A DNA stretch of 40,282 bases from Zetaproteobacteria bacterium (GTDB lineage Bacteria; Pseudomonadota; Zetaproteobacteria; Mariprofundales; Mariprofundaceae). Position numbers and translations under genes: made by a program. This document shows, one piece after another, positions 28,248 through 37,868 of the stretch (its first letter is position 1; each line of letters begins with the position of its first letter). The stretch is from NCBI GenBank assembly GCA_002746295.2, contig NVWS02000027.1:1-40282 (forward strand). Reading direction: 5' to 3'. The notes beneath the pieces are model-generated. The model saw only the letters and a program-made list of their open reading frames with translations, made no database searches and was not told the DNA's origin.

Positions 28248-28526
28248 CTAACGCTGCAAGCGGTAATACGCTGATTGCTCTTTGTTCCAAAAACGGCGAT
28301 ACTCCTTAGCTGACACTGCGCCATCATGGTTGCTATCCATGCGCGAAAATCTTTTTTGAGTACGTTCTCGAACCATCGTCATATATTCCGCGTAAGACAC
28401 ACTATCAGACATATCCCCATCTAAAGCCATAAATGTATCAATAATTTTATCCGTGGGGGTCTTCACTTCTGCATGACCCACAAAAGGCAGTGCTAAAAAC
28501 AACAATAAAACGCTAAGCTTGCGCAT
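28248..28526 (-). CDS. Small exported EF-hand protein
   Basis: The protein has 92 residues. A signal peptide (LSVLLLFLALPFVGHA, cleavage probably after GHA) is followed by two EF-hand loops: a weak first one (DGDMSDSVSYAEY) and a canonical second one (DSNHDGAVSAKEY) with Asp, Asn, Asp, Gly and Glu at calcium positions. Likely periplasmic calcium binding. It precedes the NUC1 endonuclease with 12 bases between them, so they are probably one operon. It diverges from thyA across 62 bases. Confidence 0.85.
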   Translation of the reverse strand: MRKLSVLLLFLALPFVGHAEVKTPTDKIIDTFMALDGDMSDSVSYAEYMTMVRERTQKRFSRMDSNHDGAVSAKEYRRFWNKEQSAYYRLQR

Positions 28527-28588
28527 AAAAACTCCTCAAACAAAATGAGAGCAAGCATAGCAAACTTTAAATAACAGGCGAGGGCAAG

Positions 28589-29422
28589 GTGAAAACATAT
28601 TTGGATCTCATGCAATATGTGCATGAACACGGTACACAAAAAGGTGATCGCACAGGCACAGGCACACGTTCGGTCTTTGGCTATCAAATGCGCTTTGATT
28701 TACAGCAAGGCTTTCCTTTGCTGACCACTAAAAAAATTCATTTAAAATCCATCATCCATGAACTTTTATGGTTTCTAAAAGGTGATACCAATACGTCCTA
28801 CTTACAAGAAAACGGGGTAAAAATTTGGAATGAATGGGCGCGTGAAGATGGTGATTTGGGTCCTGTTTATGGTTATCAATGGCGCAACTGGCCGACACCT
28901 GATGGTCAACACTTGGATCAAATTGCCATGCTGATTGAGCAAATAAAAAATAAACCCAACTCACGGCGTTTGATTGTATCAGCTTGGAATGTCGCCGACT
29001 TGCCCGATGAATCTATGTCACCCCAAGGTAATGTGGCGTGCGGGAAAATGGCACTGGCACCATGCCATGCTTTTTTTCAATTTTATGTTGCGAATGGCAA
29101 GCTGTCTTGCCAACTTTATCAACGTTCTGCTGATATTTTTCTCGGTGTACCCTTTAATATCGCTTCATACGCGCTACTCACGATAATGGTTGCACAGGTT
29201 TGTGAACTGGAGGTGGGTGAGTTTATTCATACCTTGGGCGATGCTCATTTATATAGCAACCACCATGAGCAAGTTGAAACCCAATTGGCACGCGAACCCT
29301 TGACCCTACCCTCCATACATTTGAACCCCAACATCAAAAACATCTTTGATTTCACCTACAATGATTTCAATCTCGAAGATTATACCGCACATGCAAGCAT
29401 ACGTGCGCCCATTGCAGTTTAA
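28589..29422 (+). CDS. thyA: Thymidylate synthase
   Basis: The protein has 277 residues. ThyA makes dTMP from dUMP with methylene-tetrahydrofolate. The catalytic Cys is in [13 protein letters not shown]; dUMP-contact regions [15 protein letters not shown] and [19 protein letters not shown] are present. A short insert ([14 protein letters not shown]) before the active site is known in several proteobacterial ThyA forms. The start is GTG with GAGGG upstream. It is followed after 12 bases by folA, which restores the dihydrofolate it produces. Confidence 0.98.
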   Translation: MKTYLDLMQYVHEHGTQKGDRTGTGTRSVFGYQMRFDLQQGFPLLTTKKIHLKSIIHELLWFLKGDTNTSYLQENGVKIWNEWAREDGDLGPVYGYQWRNWPTPDGQHLDQIAMLIEQIKNKPNSRRLIVSAWNVADLPDESMSPQGNVACGKMALAPCHAFFQFYVANGKLSCQLYQRSADIFLGVPFNIASYALLTIMVAQVCELEVGEFIHTLGDAHLYSNHHEQVETQLAREPLTLPSIHLNPNIKNIFDFTYNDFNLEDYTAHASIRAPIAV

Positions 29423-29434
29423 ACGGGGGATGAT

Positions 29435-29917
29435 ATGGATATTTCACTGATTTGGGGCATGGATAAACAGCGTTTGATTGGTTGTAACAACACCTTGCCA
29501 TGGCATTTACCTGCCGATATGCAGTGGTTTCGCCAACATACCCTAGGAAAACCCATTCTGATGGGGCGTAAAACCTATGAATCCATTGGCAAACCCTTAC
29601 CCAAACGTTTAAATTTGATTCTTACACGACAAAAGAATTTGGATATTGCAGGCTGTACAGTGGTGCATAGCCTTGAAGATGCCACACAGGCTACGGGTGA
29701 TACTGCTGAAATCATGGTCATGGGTGGTGCAGAAATTTATCAGATGTGCTTACCCCATGCCAATCGTTTATATATCACCCATATTGATGGTGATTTTAAT
29801 GGCGACAGATGGTTTCCTGATATAGATTTATCGACATGGCAGTTGGTTTATCAAGAAAAACACCAACCCGATGAGAAAAACACATACCCCTATTGTTTTG
29901 AAATATGGGAAAGGTGA
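29435..29917 (+). CDS. folA: Dihydrofolate reductase
   Basis: The protein has 160 residues. It reduces dihydrofolate to tetrahydrofolate with NADPH. Family marks are LIWGMDKQRLIGCNNTLPWH, LPADMQWFRQHTLGKPILMG, RKTYESIG and VMGGAEIYQ. GGGGG precedes the ATG by about six bases. It pairs with thyA, as in many bacteria. The stop is followed almost at once by a short frame that leads into hemC. Confidence 0.97.
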   Translation: MDISLIWGMDKQRLIGCNNTLPWHLPADMQWFRQHTLGKPILMGRKTYESIGKPLPKRLNLILTRQKNLDIAGCTVVHSLEDATQATGDTAEIMVMGGAEIYQMCLPHANRLYITHIDGDFNGDRWFPDIDLSTWQLVYQEKHQPDEKNTYPYCFEIWER

Positions 29918-29922
29918 AGAAG

Positions 29923-29973
29923 ATGGAATGGCTGTTAAACTTCGCCAAACTTTCTGATTTGGAGTATTTATGA
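29923..29973 (+). CDS. Candidate 16-codon leader peptide coupled to hemC
   Basis: AGGTG, about six bases before an ATG, opens a 16-residue frame (MEWLLNFAKLSDLEYL) whose TGA overlaps the hemC ATG as ATGA. It fills the gap between folA and hemC almost exactly. Such coupling could bring ribosomes to hemC. The hemC start also has its own GGAG. There is no homology evidence for the peptide, so it may be chance. Confidence 0.3.
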   Translation: MEWLLNFAKLSDLEYL

Positions 29974-30905
29974 CCCACATTCGCATTGCAACCCGTCGTT
30001 CACCCCTTGCTTTATGGCAAGCTGAATATGTTTCAGAGACATTAAAAAAACTGGATGCTTCGGTGACCACTGAATTGGTCAAAATTGTCACCAAAGGTGA
30101 TAAAATTCTGGATGTACCGCTGGCTCAAGTGGGTGGTAAAGGCTTGTTCACCAAAGAAATTGATGAAGCATTGCTCGATGGACGTGCTGATATTGCCGTT
30201 CATTCCATGGAAGATGTACCCACGCAACTGCCCGAAGGCACCAGTATTCGTGCCAATCCCAAGCGTGAAGATCCGCGTGATGCCATTGCCACGATCACAG
30301 GTGGAAACATGGATTCTTTACCCAAAAACGCCCGTATCGGCACATCAAGCTTACGCCGTATTGCTCAATTAAAATCCAAATACCCCAGCTTTGAATTTAT
30401 CTCTATTCGCGGCAACATTCAAACCCGTTTATCCAAACTCGGTGAAGAAGTGGATGCTGTCATTTTGGCTGCTGCGGGGGTCTGCCGTATGGGCATGGAA
30501 AATAAAATGCATCAATTCATGGATACAACATTGATGTTGCCTGCTGTTGCACAAGGCACACTGGGCATTCAAACCCGTGATGCTGATACGCTTATCAATG
30601 CCTTGGTGGATCAAATGAACGACCCTGAAACAGTGATTCGCACACGTGCCGAACGCGCATTTTTAGCCCGTTTGGAAGGTGGTTGCCAAGTGCCGATTGC
30701 AGCCTTTGCCACCCTTGATGGCGAACAGTTGCTATTGAAAGGTTTGGTGGGCGATGTGAATGGTGATGTTGTCATTGCCCGTGAAATCGAAGGCTTGGCA
30801 GTGGATGCTGAACAGATGGGCATCGCTTTGGCAGATGAAATTTTGGATGCAGGCGCGCGCCCCATTCTTGAAGCGTTATATGCTGCGGAAGCTGCTACAG
30901 CATAA
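29970..30905 (+). CDS. hemC: Porphobilinogen deaminase (hydroxymethylbilane synthase)
   Basis: The protein has 311 residues. HemC joins four porphobilinogens into hydroxymethylbilane in haem synthesis. IRIATRRSPLALWQAEYV is the family N-terminus; RADIAVHSMEDVPTQLPEGT and GTSSLRRIAQL follow. The dipyrromethane cofactor Cys is in LEGGCQVPIAAFA. GGAG lies about six bases upstream. Haem is needed in quantity by a cytochrome-dependent iron oxidiser. mreB starts about 145 bases downstream. Confidence 0.98.
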   Translation: MTHIRIATRRSPLALWQAEYVSETLKKLDASVTTELVKIVTKGDKILDVPLAQVGGKGLFTKEIDEALLDGRADIAVHSMEDVPTQLPEGTSIRANPKREDPRDAIATITGGNMDSLPKNARIGTSSLRRIAQLKSKYPSFEFISIRGNIQTRLSKLGEEVDAVILAAAGVCRMGMENKMHQFMDTTLMLPAVAQGTLGIQTRDADTLINALVDQMNDPETVIRTRAERAFLARLEGGCQVPIAAFATLDGEQLLLKGLVGDVNGDVVIAREIEGLAVDAEQMGIALADEILDAGARPILEALYAAEAATA

Positions 30906-30938
30906 ATAAGCGTCCAAAATTCAAGCCATGATGCAGAT

Positions 30939-30966
30939 AAACCTTGGCTGTCAAGGTTCAAGGTTT
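30939..30966. other. Overlapping alternative hairpins between hemC and mreB
   Basis: AACCTTG (30940-30946) can pair with CAAGGTT at 30952-30958, or, extended to AAACCTTG, with CAAGGTTT at 30959-30966. The two pairings exclude each other. No T-run follows, so neither is a typical terminator. It lies in the mreB leader or hemC trailer. Confidence 0.4.
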
Positions 30967-31035
30967 ACCTTCAAGCGTTGCACAACTATGCTGCGCGGCT
31001 TATCTTTTATTTTTCCTTCTCATTTTCCAGTTTAA

Positions 31036-32088
<1,053 letters not shown>

Positions 32089-32091
32089 AAC

Positions 32092-32892
32092 TTGTTGAAG
32101 CAGCGCCATACATGGCGATACACGCTGCTTTTTGCCGCAACGCTACTGTTCTTTTATGGCGTAGAAAAATTCCCTGTGGGACAATATATATCATTGGGGT
32201 TGGGAAACGTACTTTATGGGGTGCAAGCGCCCGTCCGCTGGGTCGATGATGCCTCACTATGGCTGAAGAAACGGCAGATTTTACAAGCCGAACTACTTAT
32301 CGCGCGTAAAAACATTGCCCAACGCAGTGTCCTTCTCCAACAAAACAAAAGCTTAAAAGAAGAAAATAAACAGTTGCGATCCTTGCTCAAAATGACAGAC
32401 ATCCAAGGATATCAATGGCGAGCATCTCGCGTATTGGGGCGTACGCCCGAGCAAAAAAGTCAGCATCTTATTTTAGAGACAGTAGCAGCTAAGGTCGATG
32501 ATGTGGTCGTTGCCAGTACAGGTCTGGTTGGACTGGTGGCTCAACATCAGCAACAGATGGCCGTTGTGCGCACCATCCTTGATGGCTCCATTTCTGTACC
32601 TGTCACCTTACCCAACACCTCATTGGCAGCCTTGGTGCGCGGTCAGGGCGAGCATTTAAGTGTAGATTTCATTCCACTTTCTCAAGCCCCTAAGGTGGGT
32701 GATATTTTACAAACCAGCGGTGCAGGTGGCTTGTTTCCACCTGGTATTTCAGTCGCCTATGTCACCCATATTGAGCCCGTTTCAGGGCGTATTTTCGCCA
32801 AGGTTGAAGCTATTCCTACAGCGCATTGGCAACGCGAAGCTTGGCTTGCCATCGCTTCACGCCGGCACCCTCTCCCCAATCCTACACCATGA
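32092..32892 (+). CDS. mreC: Rod-shape-determining protein MreC
   Basis: The protein has 266 residues. One N-terminal membrane helix (YTLLFAATLLFFYGVEKF), a coiled coil (about 65-100, LLQQNKSLKEENKQLRSLL) and the periplasmic beta domains (ASTGLVGLVAQ, GAGGLFPPGISVAYVTHI) fit MreC, which links MreB to PBP2. The TTG start at 32092 has GAGGAG six bases upstream and lies three bases after the mreB stop. Confidence 0.96.
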   Translation: MLKQRHTWRYTLLFAATLLFFYGVEKFPVGQYISLGLGNVLYGVQAPVRWVDDASLWLKKRQILQAELLIARKNIAQRSVLLQQNKSLKEENKQLRSLLKMTDIQGYQWRASRVLGRTPEQKSQHLILETVAAKVDDVVVASTGLVGLVAQHQQQMAVVRTILDGSISVPVTLPNTSLAALVRGQGEHLSVDFIPLSQAPKVGDILQTSGAGGLFPPGISVAYVTHIEPVSGRIFAKVEAIPTAHWQREAWLAIASRRHPLPNPTP

Positions 32893-33290
32893 TGCCGTGG
32901 ATACTTCTGTTGTCGGTGTTCGGACTTGTATTAAACTTAGCTTTTGCAGAAAGTCTGATTCAACCCGATTGGTCATTGGGTTTACTCTTGGGTGCCTTGC
33001 TTGCTCACCGTGGTTATTGGCCTTGGGTGTTTGCAGGCACAGCGCTACATGACTTGGTCTTGCACTGGTCACCTTTTATCACCTTGCCTTGGGTGATGAT
33101 CACCCCGCTGGTGATGATTTGGAGCGATGCACAAGTCGGTGCTAGCTTGGTGCAACGCTTTGTTATTTTGGGCTTCCTCACCTTGATACTATGGATTTGG
33201 GACTGGCTACCCGAAGCTGCACTCTTAACATTCTTACTTGCCACCGTTATTTGGCACTTCGTGGCACAAAAACATGCTAAACCAGCTTAA
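32889..33290 (+). CDS. mreD: Rod-shape-determining protein MreD
   Basis: About 133 residues with four to five membrane helices (PWILLLSVFGLVLNLAF, LLLGALLAHRG, FVILGFLTLILWIWDW). It overlaps the mreC stop as ATGA, and this ATG is preferred to the frame's earlier start at 32826, which lies inside mreC. Identity rests on size, topology and place between mreC and mrdA; MreD is poorly conserved. Confidence 0.9.
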   Translation: MMPWILLLSVFGLVLNLAFAESLIQPDWSLGLLLGALLAHRGYWPWVFAGTALHDLVLHWSPFITLPWVMITPLVMIWSDAQVGASLVQRFVILGFLTLILWIWDWLPEAALLTFLLATVIWHFVAQKHAKPA

Positions 33291-35079
33291 TGTACGTGCG
33301 CGTTTTGAAACGCGCATCACACTGTTGCAACTATCCCTATTGCTACTCATGCTTATTTTATTATCCCGCATGGTCTATTTACAATGGATGCAACACGATG
33401 GTTTGATGCTGCAAGCGGAACAAAACCGCCTCAATGTTGTCCCCATTTTACCCACACGCGGCAGCATCCAAGATCGCTTTGGGGAAGGTCTGGCGGTGAA
33501 TCATGTCTCTTATCAAATATCCATGATGCCAGAGCGTGTGAATGATATGAAGAAAACCATGGCACAACTGATTGGTTTTATGCATTGGTCACCCCGACAA
33601 ATTCGCCGCATTCAAAAACGCATCAAAAAATCACGCAAGGATCGACCTGTTTTACTGGCAGATAAATTGACATGGCAACAAATAGCCCCACTTTCAGCAC
33701 GTTTACACCATCTATCAGGCATTGATGTCAAAGCAGGAACCCATCGTTATTATCCTTACAAAGCGCTTACATCGCATTTGATTGGTTATTTATCCTTGGC
33801 TCGCCCTGAAGATGTTCGTCGTGGTTTTTTACGCAGTGAACATGTGGGGCGCAGTGGTTTGGAACGTATTTTTGAACAACGCCTGCATGGTGTCTTGGGC
33901 AACCAACAAGAAGAAGTTGATGCATTTAACCGTCGGGTTGCAGTCTTGAATCAATCACCACCTCGTATGGGTGAAAATATCCACTTAAGCCTCAATATTC
34001 GTTTGCAACAAGCCGCTGCCAAAGCCATGAAAGGGCGTACAGGTGCTGTTGTTGTCATGGATGTTCATACAGGCGAAATCCTTACCTTGCTCAGCACCCC
34101 CGGCATTGATACCAACCATTTCACCTTGGGTTTGGAGAAAGAAGAATGGTCTTCATGGCTTAACAATCCACAACGCCCTTTACTGAACCGTACGGTGCAA
34201 GCTGCCTACCCACCGGGATCAACATGGAAAATGGTGACGGCTTTTGCTGGCCTTCGCCACCACAGTCAATTGGCACGGGGTCACACGCGCTGCCCTGGTT
34301 ATGTTCAATTGGCTGATCGAAAGCTGCGCTGCTGGAAACGCACAGGGCATGGCAAGGTGAATATACATGATGCATTACAACATTCTTGTGACGTTTATTT
34401 TTATGAACTTGCTGACCAATTGGGTATGCCTGCTTTACGTCAAGAAGCACTGGCTTGGGGGTTTGGCAAAAAAACAGGTGTGTTATTACCACGAGAATCA
34501 CGGGGACACCTTGCTTCTCCCTTGCAGCAATTAAGCCATGGACGCAAACGAACATGGGTTCGGGGTGAAACGATGATTACGGGTATTGGGCAGGGGCAAA
34601 CGACTGTCACCCCCATTCAAATGGCACGTTTTGCGGCTGCGATTGCCAATGGTGGTGATATTTTAAAGCCCCATTTGGAACTTGGGAAAGCCCCTGAAAT
34701 CATACGTCATGTCAAGGTCAACCCTGATGATCTTAAGCGTGTACGTGAAGCCATGTATGCGGTTGCCAATAAACCGGGTGGCACGGCTTATTATCGTTTA
34801 CGCCATGCTGCTTGGAAAATTGCAGGCAAAACAGGTACAGCCCAAGTCGTTGCCATGTCCCAAGATGATGCCCATAAAAGTAAGGTACCATCCGAAGATG
34901 CACATAAAGATCATGCTTGGTTCATGGGATATGCACCCTATGACCATCCCAAAATTGCATTTGCCATTGTCATTGAACATGGCGGGCATGGGGGCAGTGC
35001 GGCAGGTCCTGTAGCATTGGCGATGATTCAAGAACTCAAAGACGAGGAAGATCAACGGACACAAAGCCATGCTTACTGA
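33274..35079 (+). CDS. mrdA: Penicillin-binding protein 2 (elongation transpeptidase)
   Basis: The protein has 601 residues from the ATG at 33274, which overlaps the mreD end; an earlier in-frame ATG at 33238 lies deep in mreD. One N-terminal helix, then a pedestal domain with RGSIQDRFGEGLAVN, and the transpeptidase with SxxK as Ser316 in PPGSTWKM, SxN as Ser371 in HSCDVYFY, and KTGTAQ at about 519. It crosslinks peptidoglycan in the lateral wall together with RodA. Confidence 0.97.
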   Translation: MLNQLNVRARFETRITLLQLSLLLLMLILLSRMVYLQWMQHDGLMLQAEQNRLNVVPILPTRGSIQDRFGEGLAVNHVSYQISMMPERVNDMKKTMAQLIGFMHWSPRQIRRIQKRIKKSRKDRPVLLADKLTWQQIAPLSARLHHLSGIDVKAGTHRYYPYKALTSHLIGYLSLARPEDVRRGFLRSEHVGRSGLERIFEQRLHGVLGNQQEEVDAFNRRVAVLNQSPPRMGENIHLSLNIRLQQAAAKAMKGRTGAVVVMDVHTGEILTLLSTPGIDTNHFTLGLEKEEWSSWLNNPQRPLLNRTVQAAYPPGSTWKMVTAFAGLRHHSQLARGHTRCPGYVQLADRKLRCWKRTGHGKVNIHDALQHSCDVYFYELADQLGMPALRQEALAWGFGKKTGVLLPRESRGHLASPLQQLSHGRKRTWVRGETMITGIGQGQTTVTPIQMARFAAAIANGGDILKPHLELGKAPEIIRHVKVNPDDLKRVREAMYAVANKPGGTAYYRLRHAAWKIAGKTGTAQVVAMSQDDAHKSKVPSEDAHKDHAWFMGYAPYDHPKIAFAIVIEHGGHGGSAAGPVALAMIQELKDEEDQRTQSHAY

Positions 35080-36178
35080 AACCTTTCAAAAACTGGATAA
35101 ATTCTTACTCCTCTGCTTGCTTCTCATCGCAGCTTTGGGACTCATTGTGCTTTATGCGGCGGTTTATCAAGGGAATCATGCGATTTTTCAAAAACAGTGC
35201 ATTTATTGGCTGGTCGGACTCACTGTATTTTTTATCATCTGTTTCGTACCTTTGCGCAGCTTTGCCTTAATGGCTTGGCCTTTTTATTTAATTTCGCTGT
35301 TATGTCTTGCCTTGGTGCCGATCATTGGAGATGTACACATGGGTGCAAGACGCTGGCTAGATTTGGGTCTAGTGTCTTTTCAACCCTCAGAGATGATAAA
35401 GTGGGCTTTGATGTTGGTCTTAGCTCACTGGTTTGCCTCCCGCGAGCCCAATACATGGAAAAACTTCTTCGTTGCCGTGGCTTTGTGTGGCGCACCTGCG
35501 GTATTGATTGTGATGCAACCTGATTTGGGTACCACACTGGTGCTTCTGTTTGCAGCCATTGTGGTCTTGATGGTTGCTGGGTTTGCTTGGAAATGGTTCT
35601 TCGGTGCCATCGCCATGAGTCCTATCCTTGCTTATTTTATCTGGGGGCATTTGCACGGCTATCAAAAACAACGGGTACTTACCTTTATTGATCCTCAATC
35701 GGATCCTTTGGGCGCAGGTTACCATGTGATTCAATCCATGATTGCCATTGGTTCAGGCGGTATTTTTGGCAAAGGTTTTCTGGAAGGCACACAGGTTCGC
35801 TTACATTTCTTACCCGAACAACACACCGACTTTATTTTTTCAGTGTTGGCAGAAGAAGCGGGGCTATTGGGTGTCACAATATTGTTAAGCCTCTATGCCC
35901 TATTGATTTCTCGTATGCTATCCATTGCCAACCATGCCCATACCCGCTTTGGTTCGCTGCTGGTGACAGGCATCAGTGCTATTTTTATTCTTTATGCTTT
36001 CGTCAATATTGGCATGGTGTCAGGCGTTTTACCCGTAGTGGGCGTGCCTTTGCCTTTTATAAGTTATGGTGGTTCAGCATTGCTCACCATGATTACAGCC
36101 TTGGGCATTGTGATGCGGGTTTCGATTGAATCCAAAGGTATGATTCCATGGCAACGTGCCAATAATCCTTTGGTTTAA
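35069..36178 (+). CDS. rodA: Peptidoglycan glycosyltransferase RodA
   Basis: The protein has 369 residues with about ten membrane helices, SEDS family. Family marks are GARRWLDLGLVSFQPSEMIK, QPDLGTTLVLL, FLPEQHTDFIFSVLAEEAG and GVPLPFISYGGSALLT. It polymerises glycan strands for elongation and overlaps mrdA by 11 bases. The gene ends the rod-shape cluster; two repeat cores follow whose hairpins may end transcription. Confidence 0.97.
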   Translation: MLTETFQKLDKFLLLCLLLIAALGLIVLYAAVYQGNHAIFQKQCIYWLVGLTVFFIICFVPLRSFALMAWPFYLISLLCLALVPIIGDVHMGARRWLDLGLVSFQPSEMIKWALMLVLAHWFASREPNTWKNFFVAVALCGAPAVLIVMQPDLGTTLVLLFAAIVVLMVAGFAWKWFFGAIAMSPILAYFIWGHLHGYQKQRVLTFIDPQSDPLGAGYHVIQSMIAIGSGGIFGKGFLEGTQVRLHFLPEQHTDFIFSVLAEEAGLLGVTILLSLYALLISRMLSIANHAHTRFGSLLVTGISAIFILYAFVNIGMVSGVLPVVGVPLPFISYGGSALLTMITALGIVMRVSIESKGMIPWQRANNPLV

Positions 36179-36251
36179 ACACAAAAATTTGTAACGATTC
36201 AGTGCATCATCCTTGAATGCTTGACTCAGGGATTCCCAAAACAACCACATC

Positions 36252-36330
36252 GTCACCCTCGAGTGCTTGTGTCGATGGGTTGTATCAAGGGTCTATGGAT
36301 AGATTCCCGATACAAGATTTCGGGAATGAC
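36252..36330. repeat. Two-hairpin repeat with duplicated arm
   Basis: GTCACCCTCGA begins the core and CGGGAATGAC ends it, with the ATTCCCGA/TCGGGAAT stem intact. The first hairpin has two right arms in a row (TCGATGGGT and TATCAAGGGT), as if partly duplicated. Flanked on the right by GGTGATTTAAT.CTTG, part of the element terminus seen in the 4951 and 38662 copies. Confidence 0.65.
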
Positions 36331-36368
36331 GCGGTGATTTAATGCTTGTGTTGGGGGTCTTCCCTGTC

Positions 36369-36435
36369 GTCACCCTCGAGTGCTTGTGTCGAGGGTCAAT
36401 GGGCTAGATTCCCGATACAAGATTTCGGGAATGAC
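36369..36435. repeat. Two-hairpin repeat, tandem neighbour
   Basis: A second core 38 bases after the previous one and in the same orientation: ACCCTCGA/TCGAGGGT and ATTCCCGA/TCGGGAAT, both perfect. Together they occupy much of the roughly 380-base gap between the convergent ends of rodA and cyc2. Confidence 0.7.
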
Positions 36436-36487
36436 GGAAAATAAAAGCAATGACTTGGAATGACGAGCATGAAAAACAAAAGCAAAT

Positions 36488-36518
36488 AAAAAAAGGGAGC
36501 CTCGAAAGGCTCCCTTTT
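36488..36518 (-). terminator. Factor-independent terminator of cyc2
   Basis: AAGGGAGCC pairs with GGCTCCCTT around a short loop. On the minus strand it is followed by a run of seven T, about 45-70 bases after the cyc2 stop. On the plus strand the 3' flank is only TTTT, so it may act weakly for rodA too. This is the strongest terminator in the window. Confidence 0.85.
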
Positions 36519-36560
36519 CAACAATCAAGCATCAAGTGATGCAAGGATTGAACAATAAAC

Positions 36561-37757
36561 TTACATCAAGAATTCGAAGTCAAGTTTAGTTGTCTTGGTA
36601 GTCACTGCGCCAGCCTTATCTGCTCCATAAGTCAAAGCAATCACGCCATTTTGATACATTTCATATTCAGCACCCACCAAAATTTTATCAGTTTTGGCTG
36701 CACCAGTTTTATCTTGACCCATACCAGCTAAGAAAACCATGTTATGCGTAGGTTTGATCGTTGCACGAAGTGAATAACCTGTACGTGAGCTTACAGTGCT
36801 TGCGTTATAAACATTCGCTGTGGCCAAGGTTCCAGCACTTGCACTTGCATAATCGGCATATACACCATATTGCATGTCAGCAGCTTCGCCTTGAATTTGG
36901 AAGTCAACACCGTAACGTTTCGCATCTTGTTTTGTGCCAATAGCAGCAATTTGATTTTGTCCAGAAACAACGATTGCGCCAGCACCAATTTCCATATCAC
37001 CCACATCAAAGAAACTTTGTACACGAACCATCGGCGCAAGCTTCCATGAAGCACCAACACCAGCACTTGGATCAACCAAGCCCAATGTCACAGCAACTGT
37101 ATCATTGGCAACCCAAGCTGAAACACCCGCCGTACCTTGAGCCATAGCCATAGAACCATTGATAGATAGAGCGCCGCCACCCATCAAGCCAGCATGTTGA
37201 CCCCAAACACTCATCAACTGAAGACCAGCATCTTCACCAAAACCAGTATTGTAGAAGTTTGCGCCGACTTTTAAATCACCCATGTCCCAAGAGTTCATCA
37301 ACTGAACGTTACCAAAACCACCAGCACCACCAGGAGCCGCTGCAGTACCAGCACCACCACCAAAGCTTACTTCAGCAAAAGCACCTGTATGTTCGCCCAC
37401 ACGACCTGCAATCATCAACACTTGGTCAGCAGTTGCATTAATAGCGTTTGTTGTCACGCCTGCTACTGATGTTTTCACAAATTGCGGACGAATCATTGCA
37501 GTGATGTTCAATTGTGCTGGGATGCCCAATTCATCATCTTCAATCAAGGCTTGGTCGCCCATATCTGTGAATGAACCTTTCTTAAAAGCACGACCGAAAG
37601 CGTTCAAGGTTGGAAATGATTGGAAATGGCAGCTCAAGCAAGCCGCGCCAGTTTGACGTGCGAATGCTGGAATCGCTTCAGAAGTGGTGGGTGCGATAGC
37701 GACAGCAGAAACAGCAACAGTGGCGAATGCAGCAGCAGAAAGAAGAGTCTTCTTCAT
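36561..37757 (-). CDS. cyc2: Cyc2-type outer-membrane cytochrome-porin, probable Fe(II) oxidase
   Basis: The protein has 398 residues. The signal peptide covers about 1-28 (cleavage after TSEA). It is followed by PAFARQTGAACLSCHFQSFP with one haem c site (CLSCH, residues 40-44), then TLNAFGRAFKKGSF, the pattern known for Cyc2. Residues about 75-398 alternate polar and apolar strands rich in Gly, Ala and aromatic residues, as in a beta-barrel. In iron-oxidising bacteria Cyc2 takes electrons from Fe(II) at the cell surface. The start at 37757 is chosen because the signal peptide begins there and AGGA lies nine bases upstream; the longer frame runs through operator sequence. The gene is single, with its own operators and strong terminator. 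Confidence 0.88.
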   Translation of the reverse strand: MKKTLLSAAAFATVAVSAVAIAPTTSEAIPAFARQTGAACLSCHFQSFPTLNAFGRAFKKGSFTDMGDQALIEDDELGIPAQLNITAMIRPQFVKTSVAGVTTNAINATADQVLMIAGRVGEHTGAFAEVSFGGGAGTAAAPGGAGGFGNVQLMNSWDMGDLKVGANFYNTGFGEDAGLQLMSVWGQHAGLMGGGALSINGSMAMAQGTAGVSAWVANDTVAVTLGLVDPSAGVGASWKLAPMVRVQSFFDVGDMEIGAGAIVVSGQNQIAAIGTKQDAKRYGVDFQIQGEAADMQYGVYADYASASAGTLATANVYNASTVSSRTGYSLRATIKPTHNMVFLAGMGQDKTGAAKTDKILVGAEYEMYQNGVIALTYGADKAGAVTTKTTKLDFEFLM

Positions 37758-37777
37758 AGTGTGTAATCCTCGTTTAA

Positions 37778-37783
37778 AGAATA
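37778..37783 (-). promoter_or_regulatory. Candidate -10 box of cyc2
   Basis: TATTCT on the minus strand (four of six consensus matches) about 20 bases before the cyc2 ATG. A start site near 37771 would place the centre of the CRP-type palindrome at about -40, close to the -41.5 of class II activation. No good -35 box is seen, which fits an activator-dependent promoter. Confidence 0.4.
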
Positions 37784-37802
37784 ATTTTTTCTCAAATCGG
37801 TG

Positions 37803-37818
37803 TGTGATAAAGCTCACA
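37803..37818. promoter_or_regulatory. CRP-type operator upstream of cyc2
   Basis: TGTGA-N6-TCACA, a perfect match to both half-sites of the CRP consensus, 45 bases before the cyc2 start codon. A CRP/FNR-family regulator is likely to bind; which one is not known from the window. Confidence 0.6.
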
Positions 37819-37851
37819 TACCTGAGAGATGGGCGGACTGTGGCAATGAAT

Positions 37852-37865
37852 TTGATATGCGTCAA
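37852..37865. promoter_or_regulatory. FNR-like dyad upstream of cyc2
   Basis: TTGAT-N4-GTCAA matches the FNR/Anr box (TTGAT-N4-ATCAA) in nine of ten half-site positions. It lies about 100 bases before the cyc2 start. Confidence 0.45.
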
Positions 37866-37868
37866 TTT

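Noticed and set aside
36252-36435. CRISPR array
   Set aside because: Only two unequal cores with no regular spacers and no cas genes; the same cores are scattered singly over the window.
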